Position numbers and translations under genes: made by a program. A stretch of DNA of 64,000 bases from Fermentimonas sp. GTDB lineage: Bacteria; Bacteroidota; Bacteroidia; Bacteroidales; Dysgonomonadaceae. Shown here in pieces: positions 28,833 through 39,589 of the stretch; the first letter of the stretch is position 1; each line of letters starts with the position of its first letter. A model generated the notes under the pieces. The model was given only the letters and a program-made list of their open reading frames with translations. It had not been told where the DNA came from and did no database searches. The stretch spans positions 62,001 through 126,000 of the forward strand of contig JADMKP010000012.1 of NCBI GenBank assembly GCA_015478775.1. Direction: 5' to 3'.

Positions 28833-31800
28833 CTATTGAATATTTATTGAGCTTGGAGTGATATTGTATTGCTTTACAAAACAGCGGGTGAAATATTTTG
28901 GGTCATTAAAACCAACACGATAAGCAATTTCCGACACATTGTTATTCCTATTAATATCTAACAGTTTTTTAGCTACCTTAAGTCTATATAGAAGAATAAA
29001 CTTTACAGGTGGTGTTCCCGAAAGTGAAATAAACTTTTTATATACAATGGCGTAACTCATACCTAATTGAACTACTAGTTCTTTTACACCAAAATTAGAG
29101 TCCTCATAATTCTTCTCTATAATTTCTATAACTTGTTTCATGAATTGCTGATCCGTATACCCGGCATCCAGCTCAGATAAGTTCATTCCACCATCTATAA
29201 ACTTCTTATGATGTAGGTCTCGGTTTTTCATAATTGCTTCTATCTGAACCAATAGCATTGTTTCTTCAAAAGGTTTTGTGATATATCCATCTATGCCGTT
29301 TTCAAAGCTTTCTATAAAAGCTCTTTCGCTGGAGTTGGCGGTAAGTAATAGAAATGGGATATGGCATAATTCAAAATCATCGCGTATACGCTTACATAGT
29401 TTTGCACCATCATAAACAGGCATCATCAAATCAGAAACAATAAAGTCAGGTATTATTTTCTTTGCTTCGGCAAAACCTGCTTCCCCATTATTTGCTTCTG
29501 CAACATTAAATCTTGAAGAAAGAGTCTTCTTAATGTATGCACGCATATCGGGGTTATCCTCAACTAGTAGAAGGTTTGGCTTATCTTTATCTATGGGAAT
29601 GAAAGGAATAATTGTATCTTCTATTGTAACAGGTTTCGAAAACATTTGCTCATTAGCTTTTTCAGTACTTTCTGTAAGAGATATTGGGAAGTAAATTCTG
29701 AAGGATACTCCAATATTTTTAGACGATTTTAATATGATTTTACCATTTAGTAAATCTACTAACTTCTTTACTATGTGCAACCCGATTCCTGTGCTGCTTT
29801 GACCATATTTAGTATACTCCTTTTGTTTTGACGATCTGTAATAACGGTTGAAAATTAATTCTTTTTCCTCGTCATCAATAACACTGCCACTATTGGTAAC
29901 AGATATATATAGAATCAAATTATCTGATTCTGAGTCTTTAAACTGATTGGCACGAATAATTACCTTCCCCATATTGGGGGTGTACTTTACAGCATTAGAC
30001 AACAGGTTAAAAAGTATTTTATGAATATTGTCTTTGTCTGCCACAACGTAATTGTGACTTAGTTTGTAATAGGTCTCTAGTTCGATATCACTTGAATTCA
30101 ATAGATTTGAAAAATCGGAGGCTGTTTGATTTAAAAGTTTTTCCAGATTAAAAGTTGTTGGATGCAAAATCATGTTGTTGGTGTCTATCTTCTGCAGGTC
30201 GATGAGTTGGTTTACCATAGTGATTAGGTATCGTGCATTTCTATCTATCATTTTTAAATCATCCCTAATAGAAATATCTTTGTTTTTATTGAGCAATTGA
30301 GCTGTAGGACCTAATATCAGTGTAAGGGGGGTTTTAAATTCATGAGCTGTATTAATGAAGTAAGATAATTTTTCTTTGTTCATCTCCTCCATTTGTGATG
30401 AGATTTTAGAAATCTCGTTCTTTTGTTTATTAATCTCTTCGTTTTGTACTTGCAACTTAATGTTTTTATCAATTATAACGGCTTGTGAATCCTCTAGTTT
30501 TGTTATTGTATCGACTAGTTCTCCTGTACGTTCTTCAATTTTTGTTTTTAATAGTTTCTGAATATTCTTTTGTCTTTGATAATATGACAATATAACATAC
30601 GAAATAATTGCCATGCATAAGAGTATGATTAATGTATAGAACCATATTGTTTTAAAAAAGGGAGGATGAACGTGTATAGTGAGAAAAGTACGTTCAGACG
30701 ACCAAGTATTGTCTCTGTTTGTACACCATACTTCTAAAGTATATTTACCTGGATCGAGATTAGTATATTTAGCATTTCTATTTACCAGTCCCACTTTTAT
30801 CTTATCATCCAGCCCTAAAATACGGTGAAAATAGTAGATTTTATTCTGACTCTGATAATCGAGCGCACTAAACGAAATTTCAAAAGAGTTATCCGGTGGA
30901 AAAAGATGTAACTCACTTGTGTGTATTATGGAGGTTTTTAGATTTTTATTATCTATATAAGGGATTACTTCGCGTCCGTTGCTAATAAATTGAGTGAGGG
31001 TTACAGTTCTTTCTTTTTCTTTAGGAAGATTAATTAGTGTGTTGAACTCAATTAACCCATCTGTGGTTCCTAATAATACATGATTATCTGAAGTTTTACA
31101 TCCCGATCTGAGGTAGAATTGCTGTATAGGCAACCCATCATCATTGTCGAACTTAATTGCTTTGTTGCTGAAGGTGTTAAATATATATATACCCCTAAAA
31201 GTGCTAATCCATAAATTTTGGTTCTCATCTTCAATAATGCTTGATACACTTGTTTCTGTAAGACCTGCACGACCTGCAAAGTTGGTAAAAGTGAAATTAC
31301 CATTTACACTGTTTCTGTTAAGCATATATAGTCCATTACCCCTGCTACCTAAATAAATATCACCATTTTTTGTTTCTATGATAGTGGTTATCCTATCTAT
31401 TATTTTGCTTTCAGGATCATCAAGTTTATGTTTATAATGAACAGATTCATATCCATTTCTATAGTCATTAAGGTCAATAACATGTACTCCATTTCCACCT
31501 AGCCACAAACGTGATTTAGAATCTACAAATATAGTATTCAAATTATCCGGTATCTCTCTGGTACTCGAATAATGGCGTAAACGATTGATAGATTGAGTAG
31601 AAAAATCCAAACTCTGTATATTATTGTTAGTACATATCCAAAGAGAATTCCTGAGAGAGTCGATATGAATATCATGAACATCGTTAGACACAAGACCTGA
31701 ATTTTCTTTAGTAAAGTGTTCAAAAAAGGGGTTATGTATATTTCTATTTAAGAGTTTTTGAATACCGCCACCAATTGTTGATATCCAATAATCACCATTA

Positions 31801-33047
31801 AAATCTTGTACAATATCTGTAATATTATTACTACCCAGAGAGTTGTGAATCTCTGAATCGTGTGTATAAAATGAAAAGTAGTTTTCACCCTTTTGTTTTA
31901 TAGCTAAACCGCCATCGACAATACCCACGAGAATATTTCCCTGCTTATCTTCTATTACAGTACTAATGATTAAAGAATTGCCATTCTCAAAATCATTTAG
32001 AGCACGAGTAAAAGATATCTGTTTAGGTTCTAATATATTAATACCTCCTAGATCTGTGCCAGCCCAAATGCAATAATCATCGTCTACGAATATTTTATTT
32101 ATTATATTGCTATTTAATGACTTGGATTCAGATTCTTTCTTTATCAAATCAAATTCCTCACCTCTGGAAAGAATATTAATACCATTTCGTGTAGCAACAA
32201 TAATGTCACCCGAATTATTTTTATCAATATCCATTACAATATTAGATGAAATGCTTTGTGAGTTTTTGGGATTATGTTGATAATGAGTGTAATAATTGCT
32301 CTGAGTGTTTATGCCATATAGTCCGTTTGTGGTTCCGGTCCATAAATAATCTCCAAAGGAAAAGAAACAGTTAATTGTTTGATCAGAAATATCAATATTT
32401 GATGGTACAGGTATATTTAAATACTTATCTGGAGAGGTAAATGAATATCTTAGCAGTAAATTACTACCACCAACCCAAATTTCATTACCATGTTTTTCGA
32501 TACTTCTAACATCCACGTCATTTTTCATCAAAATAACCTTAATCACTTCTCGGGCATTGTTAAGGATGACGTATGATAAGCTATTATTACTCCCTATCAA
32601 AAGATTCTGATTATCATCTATGTAAATTGTTTGAACTGGTGATGTTAGAATCTCTTTATTATCTCCTTCGAAATCTTTGAAAAAATTAATACTTTCAAGC
32701 TGCAAATCTATTCTAAAAATCCCGGCATCTGAAGCAATCCAAAGATTGTGATATTTATCTTCTTTAATATCGTGAATATAACTGCTTCCAATGAATAGAT
32801 TGGGGTTATTGGAGTTAGCCGAATAGTGTTTAAAATCGTATCCGTCAAATCTTTCTAAGCCGTAGGATGTGCCAAACCACATGAATGAATTATAGTCCTT
32901 ATGAATTGCGTGAACCGAATTGTCAGATAAGCCATTATCGATTGATATATATGAAAAATTATATTCATTTGAGCTATTTTGTCCATGTTGTGCAACTACC
33001 GCAATGATGCTAAAAAGATATATTATTATAGTAGTTTTTACTCTCAT
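28833..33047 (-). CDS. Hybrid two-component system sensor/AraC-type regulator
   Basis: A 1404-residue HTCS protein. After a signal peptide, about 740 residues form the periplasmic sensor: reg_prop beta-propeller repeats (DNGLSDNSVHAIHKD, MWFGTSYGLERFDGY) and a Y_Y_Y domain. A membrane span lies near 800 (WFYTLIILLCMAIISYVIL). HisKA has its His in TAHEFKTPLTL (about 902). The ATPase domain has FNLLSNAVKYTP and GIGLHIVKKL. The receiver has its Asp in SDLMMPVYDG (about 1204). An AraC helix-turn-helix ends the protein (GVKELVVQLGMS, YFTRCFVKQYNITP). All phosphorelay residues are present. Such proteins bind oligosaccharides directly and switch on neighbouring PULs; XynR of Prevotella bryantii is a xylan example. 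The start at 33047 (MRVKTT) opens the signal peptide; the longer frame lacks one. Confidence 0.95.
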   Translation of the reverse strand: MRVKTTIIIYLFSIIAVVAQHGQNSSNEYNFSYISIDNGLSDNSVHAIHKDYNSFMWFGTSYGLERFDGYDFKHYSANSNNPNLFIGSSYIHDIKEDKYHNLWIASDAGIFRIDLQLESINFFKDFEGDNKEILTSPVQTIYIDDNQNLLIGSNNSLSYVILNNAREVIKVILMKNDVDVRSIEKHGNEIWVGGSNLLLRYSFTSPDKYLNIPVPSNIDISDQTINCFFSFGDYLWTGTTNGLYGINTQSNYYTHYQHNPKNSQSISSNIVMDIDKNNSGDIIVATRNGINILSRGEEFDLIKKESESKSLNSNIINKIFVDDDYCIWAGTDLGGINILEPKQISFTRALNDFENGNSLIISTVIEDKQGNILVGIVDGGLAIKQKGENYFSFYTHDSEIHNSLGSNNITDIVQDFNGDYWISTIGGGIQKLLNRNIHNPFFEHFTKENSGLVSNDVHDIHIDSLRNSLWICTNNNIQSLDFSTQSINRLRHYSSTREIPDNLNTIFVDSKSRLWLGGNGVHVIDLNDYRNGYESVHYKHKLDDPESKIIDRITTIIETKNGDIYLGSRGNGLYMLNRNSVNGNFTFTNFAGRAGLTETSVSSIIEDENQNLWISTFRGIYIFNTFSNKAIKFDNDDGLPIQQFYLRSGCKTSDNHVLLGTTDGLIEFNTLINLPKEKERTVTLTQFISNGREVIPYIDNKNLKTSIIHTSELHLFPPDNSFEISFSALDYQSQNKIYYFHRILGLDDKIKVGLVNRNAKYTNLDPGKYTLEVWCTNRDNTWSSERTFLTIHVHPPFFKTIWFYTLIILLCMAIISYVILSYYQRQKNIQKLLKTKIEERTGELVDTITKLEDSQAVIIDKNIKLQVQNEEINKQKNEISKISSQMEEMNKEKLSYFINTAHEFKTPLTLILGPTAQLLNKNKDISIRDDLKMIDRNARYLITMVNQLIDLQKIDTNNMILHPTTFNLEKLLNQTASDFSNLLNSSDIELETYYKLSHNYVVADKDNIHKILFNLLSNAVKYTPNMGKVIIRANQFKDSESDNLILYISVTNSGSVIDDEEKELIFNRYYRSSKQKEYTKYGQSSTGIGLHIVKKLVDLLNGKIILKSSKNIGVSFRIYFPISLTESTEKANEQMFSKPVTIEDTIIPFIPIDKDKPNLLLVEDNPDMRAYIKKTLSSRFNVAEANNGEAGFAEAKKIIPDFIVSDLMMPVYDGAKLCKRIRDDFELCHIPFLLLTANSSERAFIESFENGIDGYITKPFEETMLLVQIEAIMKNRDLHHKKFIDGGMNLSELDAGYTDQQFMKQVIEIIEKNYEDSNFGVKELVVQLGMSYAIVYKKFISLSGTPPVKFILLYRLKVAKKLLDINRNNNVSEIAYRVGFNDPKYFTRCFVKQYNITPSSINIQ

Positions 33048-33215
33048 CTTTTTTAGGTATTTGAAATCATTAACAAACATACAGTTTTTTTTCAAACAAC
33101 CTATCTGTAACAAGTACAATTATAGAAATAAATTTTTAGGAGACAAAAAATTGTAATACAAATTCTGCCCCCTAAAAAAGTCTTTTATTTTCTCTATATA
33201 AAAGCTATATTACTA

Positions 33216-34232
33216 TTAATGAGTGCTATGGTTATGGAAAATGCCCTCGCTTGTTTGTTCTACAAACTGCATTGTTCCATCAGAATTATATTGTAATTCT
33301 TCAATACATACCGCTCTGCGTCCTATTGCTCCAGGGCGACCATCAACTGTAAGTGATGCATTGTGGTAGAAGAAATACCATTTACCGTTAAACTCTGCGA
33401 TTCCAGGATGGATCGTAAAACTGTTTTCGGCCATTCCAGTTAGTTCGCCATGTGGTGTCCATGGACCTTCCATTGAAGTTGAAGTTGCATAAGAAATTGT
33501 TTCACGTCCTTCTCCCATTGAAGCGTAAGTAAGATAATACAAATCGTTTCTTTTATGTAGCCATGGACCCTCTACAAATTTAGGTAAATCAACTATTTCT
33601 ATTTCACCATCAAGCTCAACTAGATTTGGTTTTAGTTTTGCAAGAAAGCAGGTGCCGTTTCCCCATGAGAGCCAGGCTTGTCCATTATCATCTATAATAA
33701 AAGTAGGATCAATATCGTTCCACCATCCACGGGGTTCGTTTGATGTCATTTCATCTGTAATAAGTGGCTTGCCAATTGGGTCTATGAAAGGACCTGTGGG
33801 ACTATCACTCACGGCTACACCTATAACTTTACTATTGTATGGCTCTCCCGCCTGAAGTGAAGTGTAGTAATAAAACTTCCCATCATGCTCTATTACCTGC
33901 GATGCCCATGCTTCACCAACACCCCATTCTAAGTCGGTAGGTTTAAGTACGGGTCCATGGTCTGTCCATGTTTTCATGTCTTTGGTTGAATAACAGAGCC
34001 ATTCGGTAATATTAAACTCACGTCCCCCCGAAGCGGTGTCTTGCCCTTCATAATATTCATCATGTCCTACGTATAAATAAAGTGTTCCGTCATGAACCAG
34101 AGGTGCAGGATCTGCCGTGAATTTGTCTTTTATAAGAGGGTTGCCAGTATATTGGAAAGTTGCTTTTTCCTCTTTTTGCGCGCATGCCGTTATTAAAACA
34201 AGCAAACTGAACAGTACTACTATATTTCTCAT
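33216..34232 (-). CDS. GH43 lipoprotein, probable beta-xylosidase / arabinofuranosidase
   Basis: A single-domain 338-residue GH43 enzyme with lipobox LLVLITAC. General-base Asp in FTADPAPLVHDG, pKa-modulating Asp in NDIDPTFIIDDNG, general-acid Glu in FVEGPWLHKRND. The KFTADPAPLV...YLYVGHDE pattern is shared by enzymes annotated as xylosidase or arabinofuranosidase (possibly GH43_1). It is the last gene of the esterase-rich operon (20 bases after the neighbouring GH43), so its role is likely trimming of side chains or ends after the esters are removed. Confidence 0.92.
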   Translation of the reverse strand: MRNIVVLFSLLVLITACAQKEEKATFQYTGNPLIKDKFTADPAPLVHDGTLYLYVGHDEYYEGQDTASGGREFNITEWLCYSTKDMKTWTDHGPVLKPTDLEWGVGEAWASQVIEHDGKFYYYTSLQAGEPYNSKVIGVAVSDSPTGPFIDPIGKPLITDEMTSNEPRGWWNDIDPTFIIDDNGQAWLSWGNGTCFLAKLKPNLVELDGEIEIVDLPKFVEGPWLHKRNDLYYLTYASMGEGRETISYATSTSMEGPWTPHGELTGMAENSFTIHPGIAEFNGKWYFFYHNASLTVDGRPGAIGRRAVCIEELQYNSDGTMQFVEQTSEGIFHNHSTH

Positions 34233-34252
34233 ATATAATTAAATAAAAGTTA

Positions 34253-35701
34253 TTAGTGATTTCTGAAATTCCATTTTGAGTTATCACTACTCATATCAAA
34301 TTTAGCAAGAGTAGGGGTGCTGTCTCCTGATGAAACTAAGGCATATTTATCATTGGAGTTAGGAACCTCCTTTGGCATGATGCGATATGTACCATCGGTA
34401 AGCTGATCAATTCTCCATAATTGCTCTGCTGCACCAGTGAAGTTAGGCACAGTTACAACCTCAGCATCTGAGGTAGCTGCTAAAGCTCTGTTTGTTCCTT
34501 CAATCGTAATTTTATAAAATGGGCCACCTAAATAACCTCCTGCTTCTGGGACGGCTGTTATAGTCCAACGTTGGTGAGGGCGAACCATATAGTCGCCAAT
34601 TCTTACACCAATATTACCTTCAGGCCATGTGTTTATTACTTCATCAAGTTTTTGATTTGGTACGGTAATGATAGGTTCGTCTACATCACGATTGAAGCCT
34701 CTCATTCTACCAGGCATACGAACAAAGTCAACTTTTAATTCTAGTGAATAACCTCTTCTTTCCGATTCAATTTTGTATGTTCCCTCTTTGAAAAGATCTC
34801 CTGCTACTGGCCAACCATCTTTCCACAATAGAGGACGAATTCCAAGTACACTACGAGCACTTTGTTCTAAATCAGCTTCGAAATGACAAGACATTTTTTC
34901 TACCCCTTCTTCAACAATAGTTCGTCCGAAATGCCCCGGACCAATATGTGTATCGCGAGCTGCGATAACCAATTTTCCACCACCTTTAAGCATCTCTCTT
35001 CCCATGTTATCGATATAAGGACCAGTTACTTGTTTTGAGCGACCAACTACAATATTGTAGGTTGAGTTAGCTCCATCGCAACAAGTACCGTGGGTGCCTA
35101 GGAGGTAATACCATCCGTCGCGATATTCCAAGTCTGTAGCTTCACAGTCAATTGCAATATCAATAGCTTCATTTCCTTCAATTCTCTCGCCAGTATTTGG
35201 ATCTAATTCAATTAAGCGGATGAATCCGAAATAAGTACCATATGAACACCACAAACGCCCATCATTTGGATCTAACAGTAAACCGGGATCGATGGCATCG
35301 TTATCCTCCACACCATCTGACTGAGCAACTAATATAGGATCGGTGAATTTAAAATCGGGAGAATTAGGATCGAGCGTTTTATTCCACATAGTAAGGATTC
35401 TTCCATTATGACCGCCTCCTAGACCTCCACCAGTAGCACCATAAACTACGAGGTAGCGATCTCCAATTTTTACTGCATCGGGTGCCGCACCACCTCCAGG
35501 CCTTTCGGCTCCACCATTCCATGTCCAGCCATCTTCAGATATCAAGCCTCCTCCTCCGGTGCCGAATGTGTAGTATTTGCCATCACTCTCCATAATAGTA
35601 GAAGGATCATGTATAAATGGTTTTCCTATCTGTGCCGTCACAGTTGTAAAGTACATGAATAGTAAAGCTGTTAATGCAGATATTTTATGTAGTAAGTTCA
35701 T
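34253..35701 (-). CDS. GH43 arabinanase-like enzyme with C-terminal beta-trefoil-like domain
   Basis: A 482-residue secreted protein (signal peptide ending TVTAQ). The propeller resembles the arabinanase branch of GH43: IHDPSTIMESDGKYYTFGTG at the start with the base Asp, NDAIDPGLLLDPNDG with the modulating Asp, and CEATDLEYRDGWYYLLGT with a Glu in the general-acid position. A Cys-Cys pair (GTCCDG) follows. About residues 345-482 look like a ricin-type beta-trefoil or related sugar-binding domain (QRWTITA, QLWRIDQLTDGTYRIMP). Despite the family resemblance the substrate may be arabinoxylan and not arabinan, given its place between an esterase and another GH43. Confidence 0.87.
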   Translation of the reverse strand: MNLLHKISALTALLFMYFTTVTAQIGKPFIHDPSTIMESDGKYYTFGTGGGGLISEDGWTWNGGAERPGGGAAPDAVKIGDRYLVVYGATGGGLGGGHNGRILTMWNKTLDPNSPDFKFTDPILVAQSDGVEDNDAIDPGLLLDPNDGRLWCSYGTYFGFIRLIELDPNTGERIEGNEAIDIAIDCEATDLEYRDGWYYLLGTHGTCCDGANSTYNIVVGRSKQVTGPYIDNMGREMLKGGGKLVIAARDTHIGPGHFGRTIVEEGVEKMSCHFEADLEQSARSVLGIRPLLWKDGWPVAGDLFKEGTYKIESERRGYSLELKVDFVRMPGRMRGFNRDVDEPIITVPNQKLDEVINTWPEGNIGVRIGDYMVRPHQRWTITAVPEAGGYLGGPFYKITIEGTNRALAATSDAEVVTVPNFTGAAEQLWRIDQLTDGTYRIMPKEVPNSNDKYALVSSGDSTPTLAKFDMSSDNSKWNFRNH

Positions 35702-35725
35702 TTTATTTACAGTTAATAGAAATTA

Positions 35726-37291
35726 TTACTCATTTATTATTTTAATATTTCTTACCGGTGCTCCTTCTTCATCTACAAATCGAACACAGAAATCACTCAT
35801 TCCAGGACCATTAATTACTGCTCCACGAATTATGTTTCTTCCTTTTTTTAGAGTCAAACGTTTGGATAAAGCGTCATCCATAACCATGCGCCTATCTCCG
35901 GAAAGCAGTATTACTTCTTCTTCATTTAACCACCACTTGGATGCTGAATTGGAGCCAACGGACATTCTTACATTTTTCATTTCGTGGGGACTATCAATTA
36001 TAGTAACTGCCCAAAACAAAACACCATATTCAGGTTTGTGTAATCCGTAAGCGAATCGGAATAACTTCACATTAAAGAGTTTACTGTCTAGTGAGTGCCA
36101 TTTAAGCTGTTTATCTCCAACTTTTACAACATCTCCATTTTTGGGAAGTATGCTAAACTGGTTATCGAAATAAAGAGTGTCAAAGGCATTCTTTAAGTAA
36201 CTGTCTGTGAAAATTGTGTTGCTTCGCACTGGCACTTCTATTGGCTCAAGCAGGGTCCATCGTTGAATGAATCCTTCTTCGTCAGGGGTTTTAAATTCAG
36301 CTGTTGCTGGAACAAAGTATTTATCTAAGCTACGTACTGAATCTTTTGCAACTGCTGCATCATTTGAGCTCCAACGTCTGCCCGGTTGTGCGTGAATTGC
36401 AGCTTCATTTAAAAAGAAATCGGTCATTTTTTTAAATGTACTATCATTAAATGTAACTGGGCCGTGTTGACCTTCAGGTACAGATATAAATTCTGTAAGC
36501 AATCCATTTTCTTTTAATGCATGCGAAAAAAGTTCACTTTGGCAATGTGGTACAACATCATCGGCTTCACCATGTATAACTATGAATTTAGGATCTCTCC
36601 TGTCAAGAAAGGTAATAGGATTAAGCATTGCAATCATATCAAGGTTGTCGGCAGGATTACCTCTTATAAGAGCTGCTTCGGGAGAGTCTCCTTTCTTGGG
36701 ACCTTTGCAGTCATCCATTAGAGCCATGTCTATAGGTCCGAACCAATCGACAACTGCATTTACAGAACTGCTGTATGCGGTAAAATTTCCAACACTACCT
36801 TCTATATCAACTGTTGTTTCATTAATGGTAAACTCTTTAACATCATTTGTTGTTCCTGCTAATGCTGCAAGGTGTCCTCCAGACGAAAAGCCAGTTATAC
36901 CAATAAATGATGCATCGATGTTGTATTTTTCTGCATTTGCTCTTATAAATCTGATGGCCGCCTTAACATCATTTATCTGAGCCGGGTATACAGCATCTGA
37001 ACTTGAACGGTGATTTATTGAGACTACTGCGAATCCACTTTCGAGTATCTGCTTGCCAAAGGCATCAAAGGTGAATTGTTTTAAATTATTGCCAAACCAT
37101 GCACTACCATATATTATCACGATAGCTTTATAGGTTGGTTTATCTGTGTTGGGCAAATAGATGTCGAGGTTATGATATTCTTTATCATCCCCCGCATAAT
37201 TAAGGTTGAGCCACTTCTTGCCACTTTCTTGACCTAGACTTATCATTAAGCTAAAAGCAACAAGAATTGCTGTAGTAAATATTCGTTTCAT
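35726..37291 (-). CDS. Alpha/beta-hydrolase (BD-FAE-like xylan esterase) with extra C-terminal domain
   Basis: A secreted 521-residue protein (signal peptide ending SLGQ). Residues of about 40-300 form an esterase/lipase domain: LDIYLPNT, an IYGSAWFGNN oxyanion loop, nucleophile Ser in GFSSGGH, Asp in HGEADDVVPH, His in EGQHGPV. This resembles the bifunctional feruloyl/acetyl-xylan esterases (BD-FAE type). About 220 extra C-terminal residues (WTLLEPIEVPVRSN, SASKWWLNEEEVILLSGD, LKKGRNIIRGAVINGPG) look like a beta-sandwich binding module. The family-typical esterase ends near 300 residues, so this is a fusion. It stands 24 bases before the arabinanase-like GH43 in the same operon. Confidence 0.82.
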   Translation of the reverse strand: MKRIFTTAILVAFSLMISLGQESGKKWLNLNYAGDDKEYHNLDIYLPNTDKPTYKAIVIIYGSAWFGNNLKQFTFDAFGKQILESGFAVVSINHRSSSDAVYPAQINDVKAAIRFIRANAEKYNIDASFIGITGFSSGGHLAALAGTTNDVKEFTINETTVDIEGSVGNFTAYSSSVNAVVDWFGPIDMALMDDCKGPKKGDSPEAALIRGNPADNLDMIAMLNPITFLDRRDPKFIVIHGEADDVVPHCQSELFSHALKENGLLTEFISVPEGQHGPVTFNDSTFKKMTDFFLNEAAIHAQPGRRWSSNDAAVAKDSVRSLDKYFVPATAEFKTPDEEGFIQRWTLLEPIEVPVRSNTIFTDSYLKNAFDTLYFDNQFSILPKNGDVVKVGDKQLKWHSLDSKLFNVKLFRFAYGLHKPEYGVLFWAVTIIDSPHEMKNVRMSVGSNSASKWWLNEEEVILLSGDRRMVMDDALSKRLTLKKGRNIIRGAVINGPGMSDFCVRFVDEEGAPVRNIKIINE

Positions 37292-37423
37292 TATTTGAAT
37301 TAAATTAAGTTTATAATGAAGATTAATGTTTAAATTTATATTTCGATTGATGTCTCATAATAAGCTCAGTGCTCTTTTTGAAGTAACTTTTATATTCAGA
37401 CTTTTTTCTTCTTAAAGCGGGCT

Positions 37424-38587
<1,164 letters not shown>

Positions 38588-38632
38588 TTATTTAATTATT
38601 AAAATTTGACAAATGATGATGTAGATTATTTT

Positions 38633-39541
38633 TTAAGGCAAGTTTTTTTTATCTGTTACCCAAACTTCAGATAATGATAAAAGTGGTTTTTCGCCTGTAA
38701 ACATTTTACTCGCTTCAGCATCTCCTTTTAATTGCCATTTATACCATGCGGTGGCAACTCTTGCAAATTCGCCTCCATGTGGTTGACTATAAGTGCCACC
38801 ATGGCCAACATCCATGTTAGCTACAAATACAGGAACATGGTTTATTCTTTCAAAGTCATCCATACCATTGTTATAGGCAATATCTGATTCTCCACCAAGG
38901 AGATATAATACAGGGGTATGAAGTTTAGACAGATCGTCTTTTGATAAACCGGGCATACCTGGCATACCGCTTCCGGGGCTACCAAGGATTCCGCTGTTTA
39001 AAACTATTGCTGTAGTAACGCGTGGGTCGGGAGCTACTTCCAAAGTCTGCAACCCACCACAAGACATGCCACTAACTGCTATTTTAGACGTATCTATTTT
39101 ATTATACAATGGGCTGTTTGTATTATTATTCTGTTCTATTGCCCAGTCGATAGCATCTAATAGTTGAGAAGCCTCTGATCGTCCTGAACCTCTCTCGCCC
39201 TCTTGCGGCATTGGTCCTATTGCTATTGTAAGAAAACCATGAGAAGCTACTTCTGAGAGGTAATTGATATGTTCCCAAGGGGAATTTGCACAAGCCCCAT
39301 TTCCCCATACAATTATAGGCAATTTATTGTCATTTCCGATTGCTGTAAGATCCTCTGGTCTGAATACAGTATGAGTCGGCAGTGAATCATCTGTATACAT
39401 AATTGCATTGTAAGCACCAGTTCCTCCGTCCTCAACCACTCTTATCTTTTTAGTTTCCACACTTTCTTGAGAAAGCACTGTATTTGCAAAACTTAAACTT
39501 GCAAATATCATTACTATACAGATGTATACAGTTTTTTTCAT
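38633..39541 (-). CDS. Alpha/beta-hydrolase of unassigned family
   Basis: A secreted 302-residue protein (signal peptide ending ANTVLSQ). It has a GNGACANSPWEH oxyanion-side motif, a nucleophile Ser in GMSCGGLQ (near 155), an Asp in GGESDIAYNN and His candidates in DVGHGGTYSQPHGG. The fold resembles dienelactone-hydrolase or PET-hydrolase-like enzymes more than CE1. A Gly/Met/Pro-rich loop (SPGSGMPGMPG) lies between the Ser and the Asp. It sits between two CE1 esterases, so a polysaccharide ester substrate is likely. Which ester it cuts cannot be told; acetyl, feruloyl and glucuronoyl esters are all possible. Confidence 0.78.
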   Translation of the reverse strand: MKKTVYICIVMIFASLSFANTVLSQESVETKKIRVVEDGGTGAYNAIMYTDDSLPTHTVFRPEDLTAIGNDNKLPIIVWGNGACANSPWEHINYLSEVASHGFLTIAIGPMPQEGERGSGRSEASQLLDAIDWAIEQNNNTNSPLYNKIDTSKIAVSGMSCGGLQTLEVAPDPRVTTAIVLNSGILGSPGSGMPGMPGLSKDDLSKLHTPVLYLLGGESDIAYNNGMDDFERINHVPVFVANMDVGHGGTYSQPHGGEFARVATAWYKWQLKGDAEASKMFTGEKPLLSLSEVWVTDKKNLP

Positions 39542-39589
39542 TTTTTATTTGATGTTAGTTATAGGATTACATTTCGAATTATTTTTTAT

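Noticed and set aside
33133-33178. TTTTTAGG / CCTAAAAA repeat between the hybrid sensor and the GH43 gene at 33216
   Set aside because: The stem is mostly A-T with a 30-base loop; it is too weak to call a terminator.
35577-36050. 157-residue open frame on the plus strand
   Set aside because: It spans, antisense, the end of the esterase gene and the start of the GH43 gene and shows no domain or start signal.
36582-36980. 132-residue open frame on the plus strand
   Set aside because: It is antisense to the BD-FAE-like esterase domain and has no independent support.
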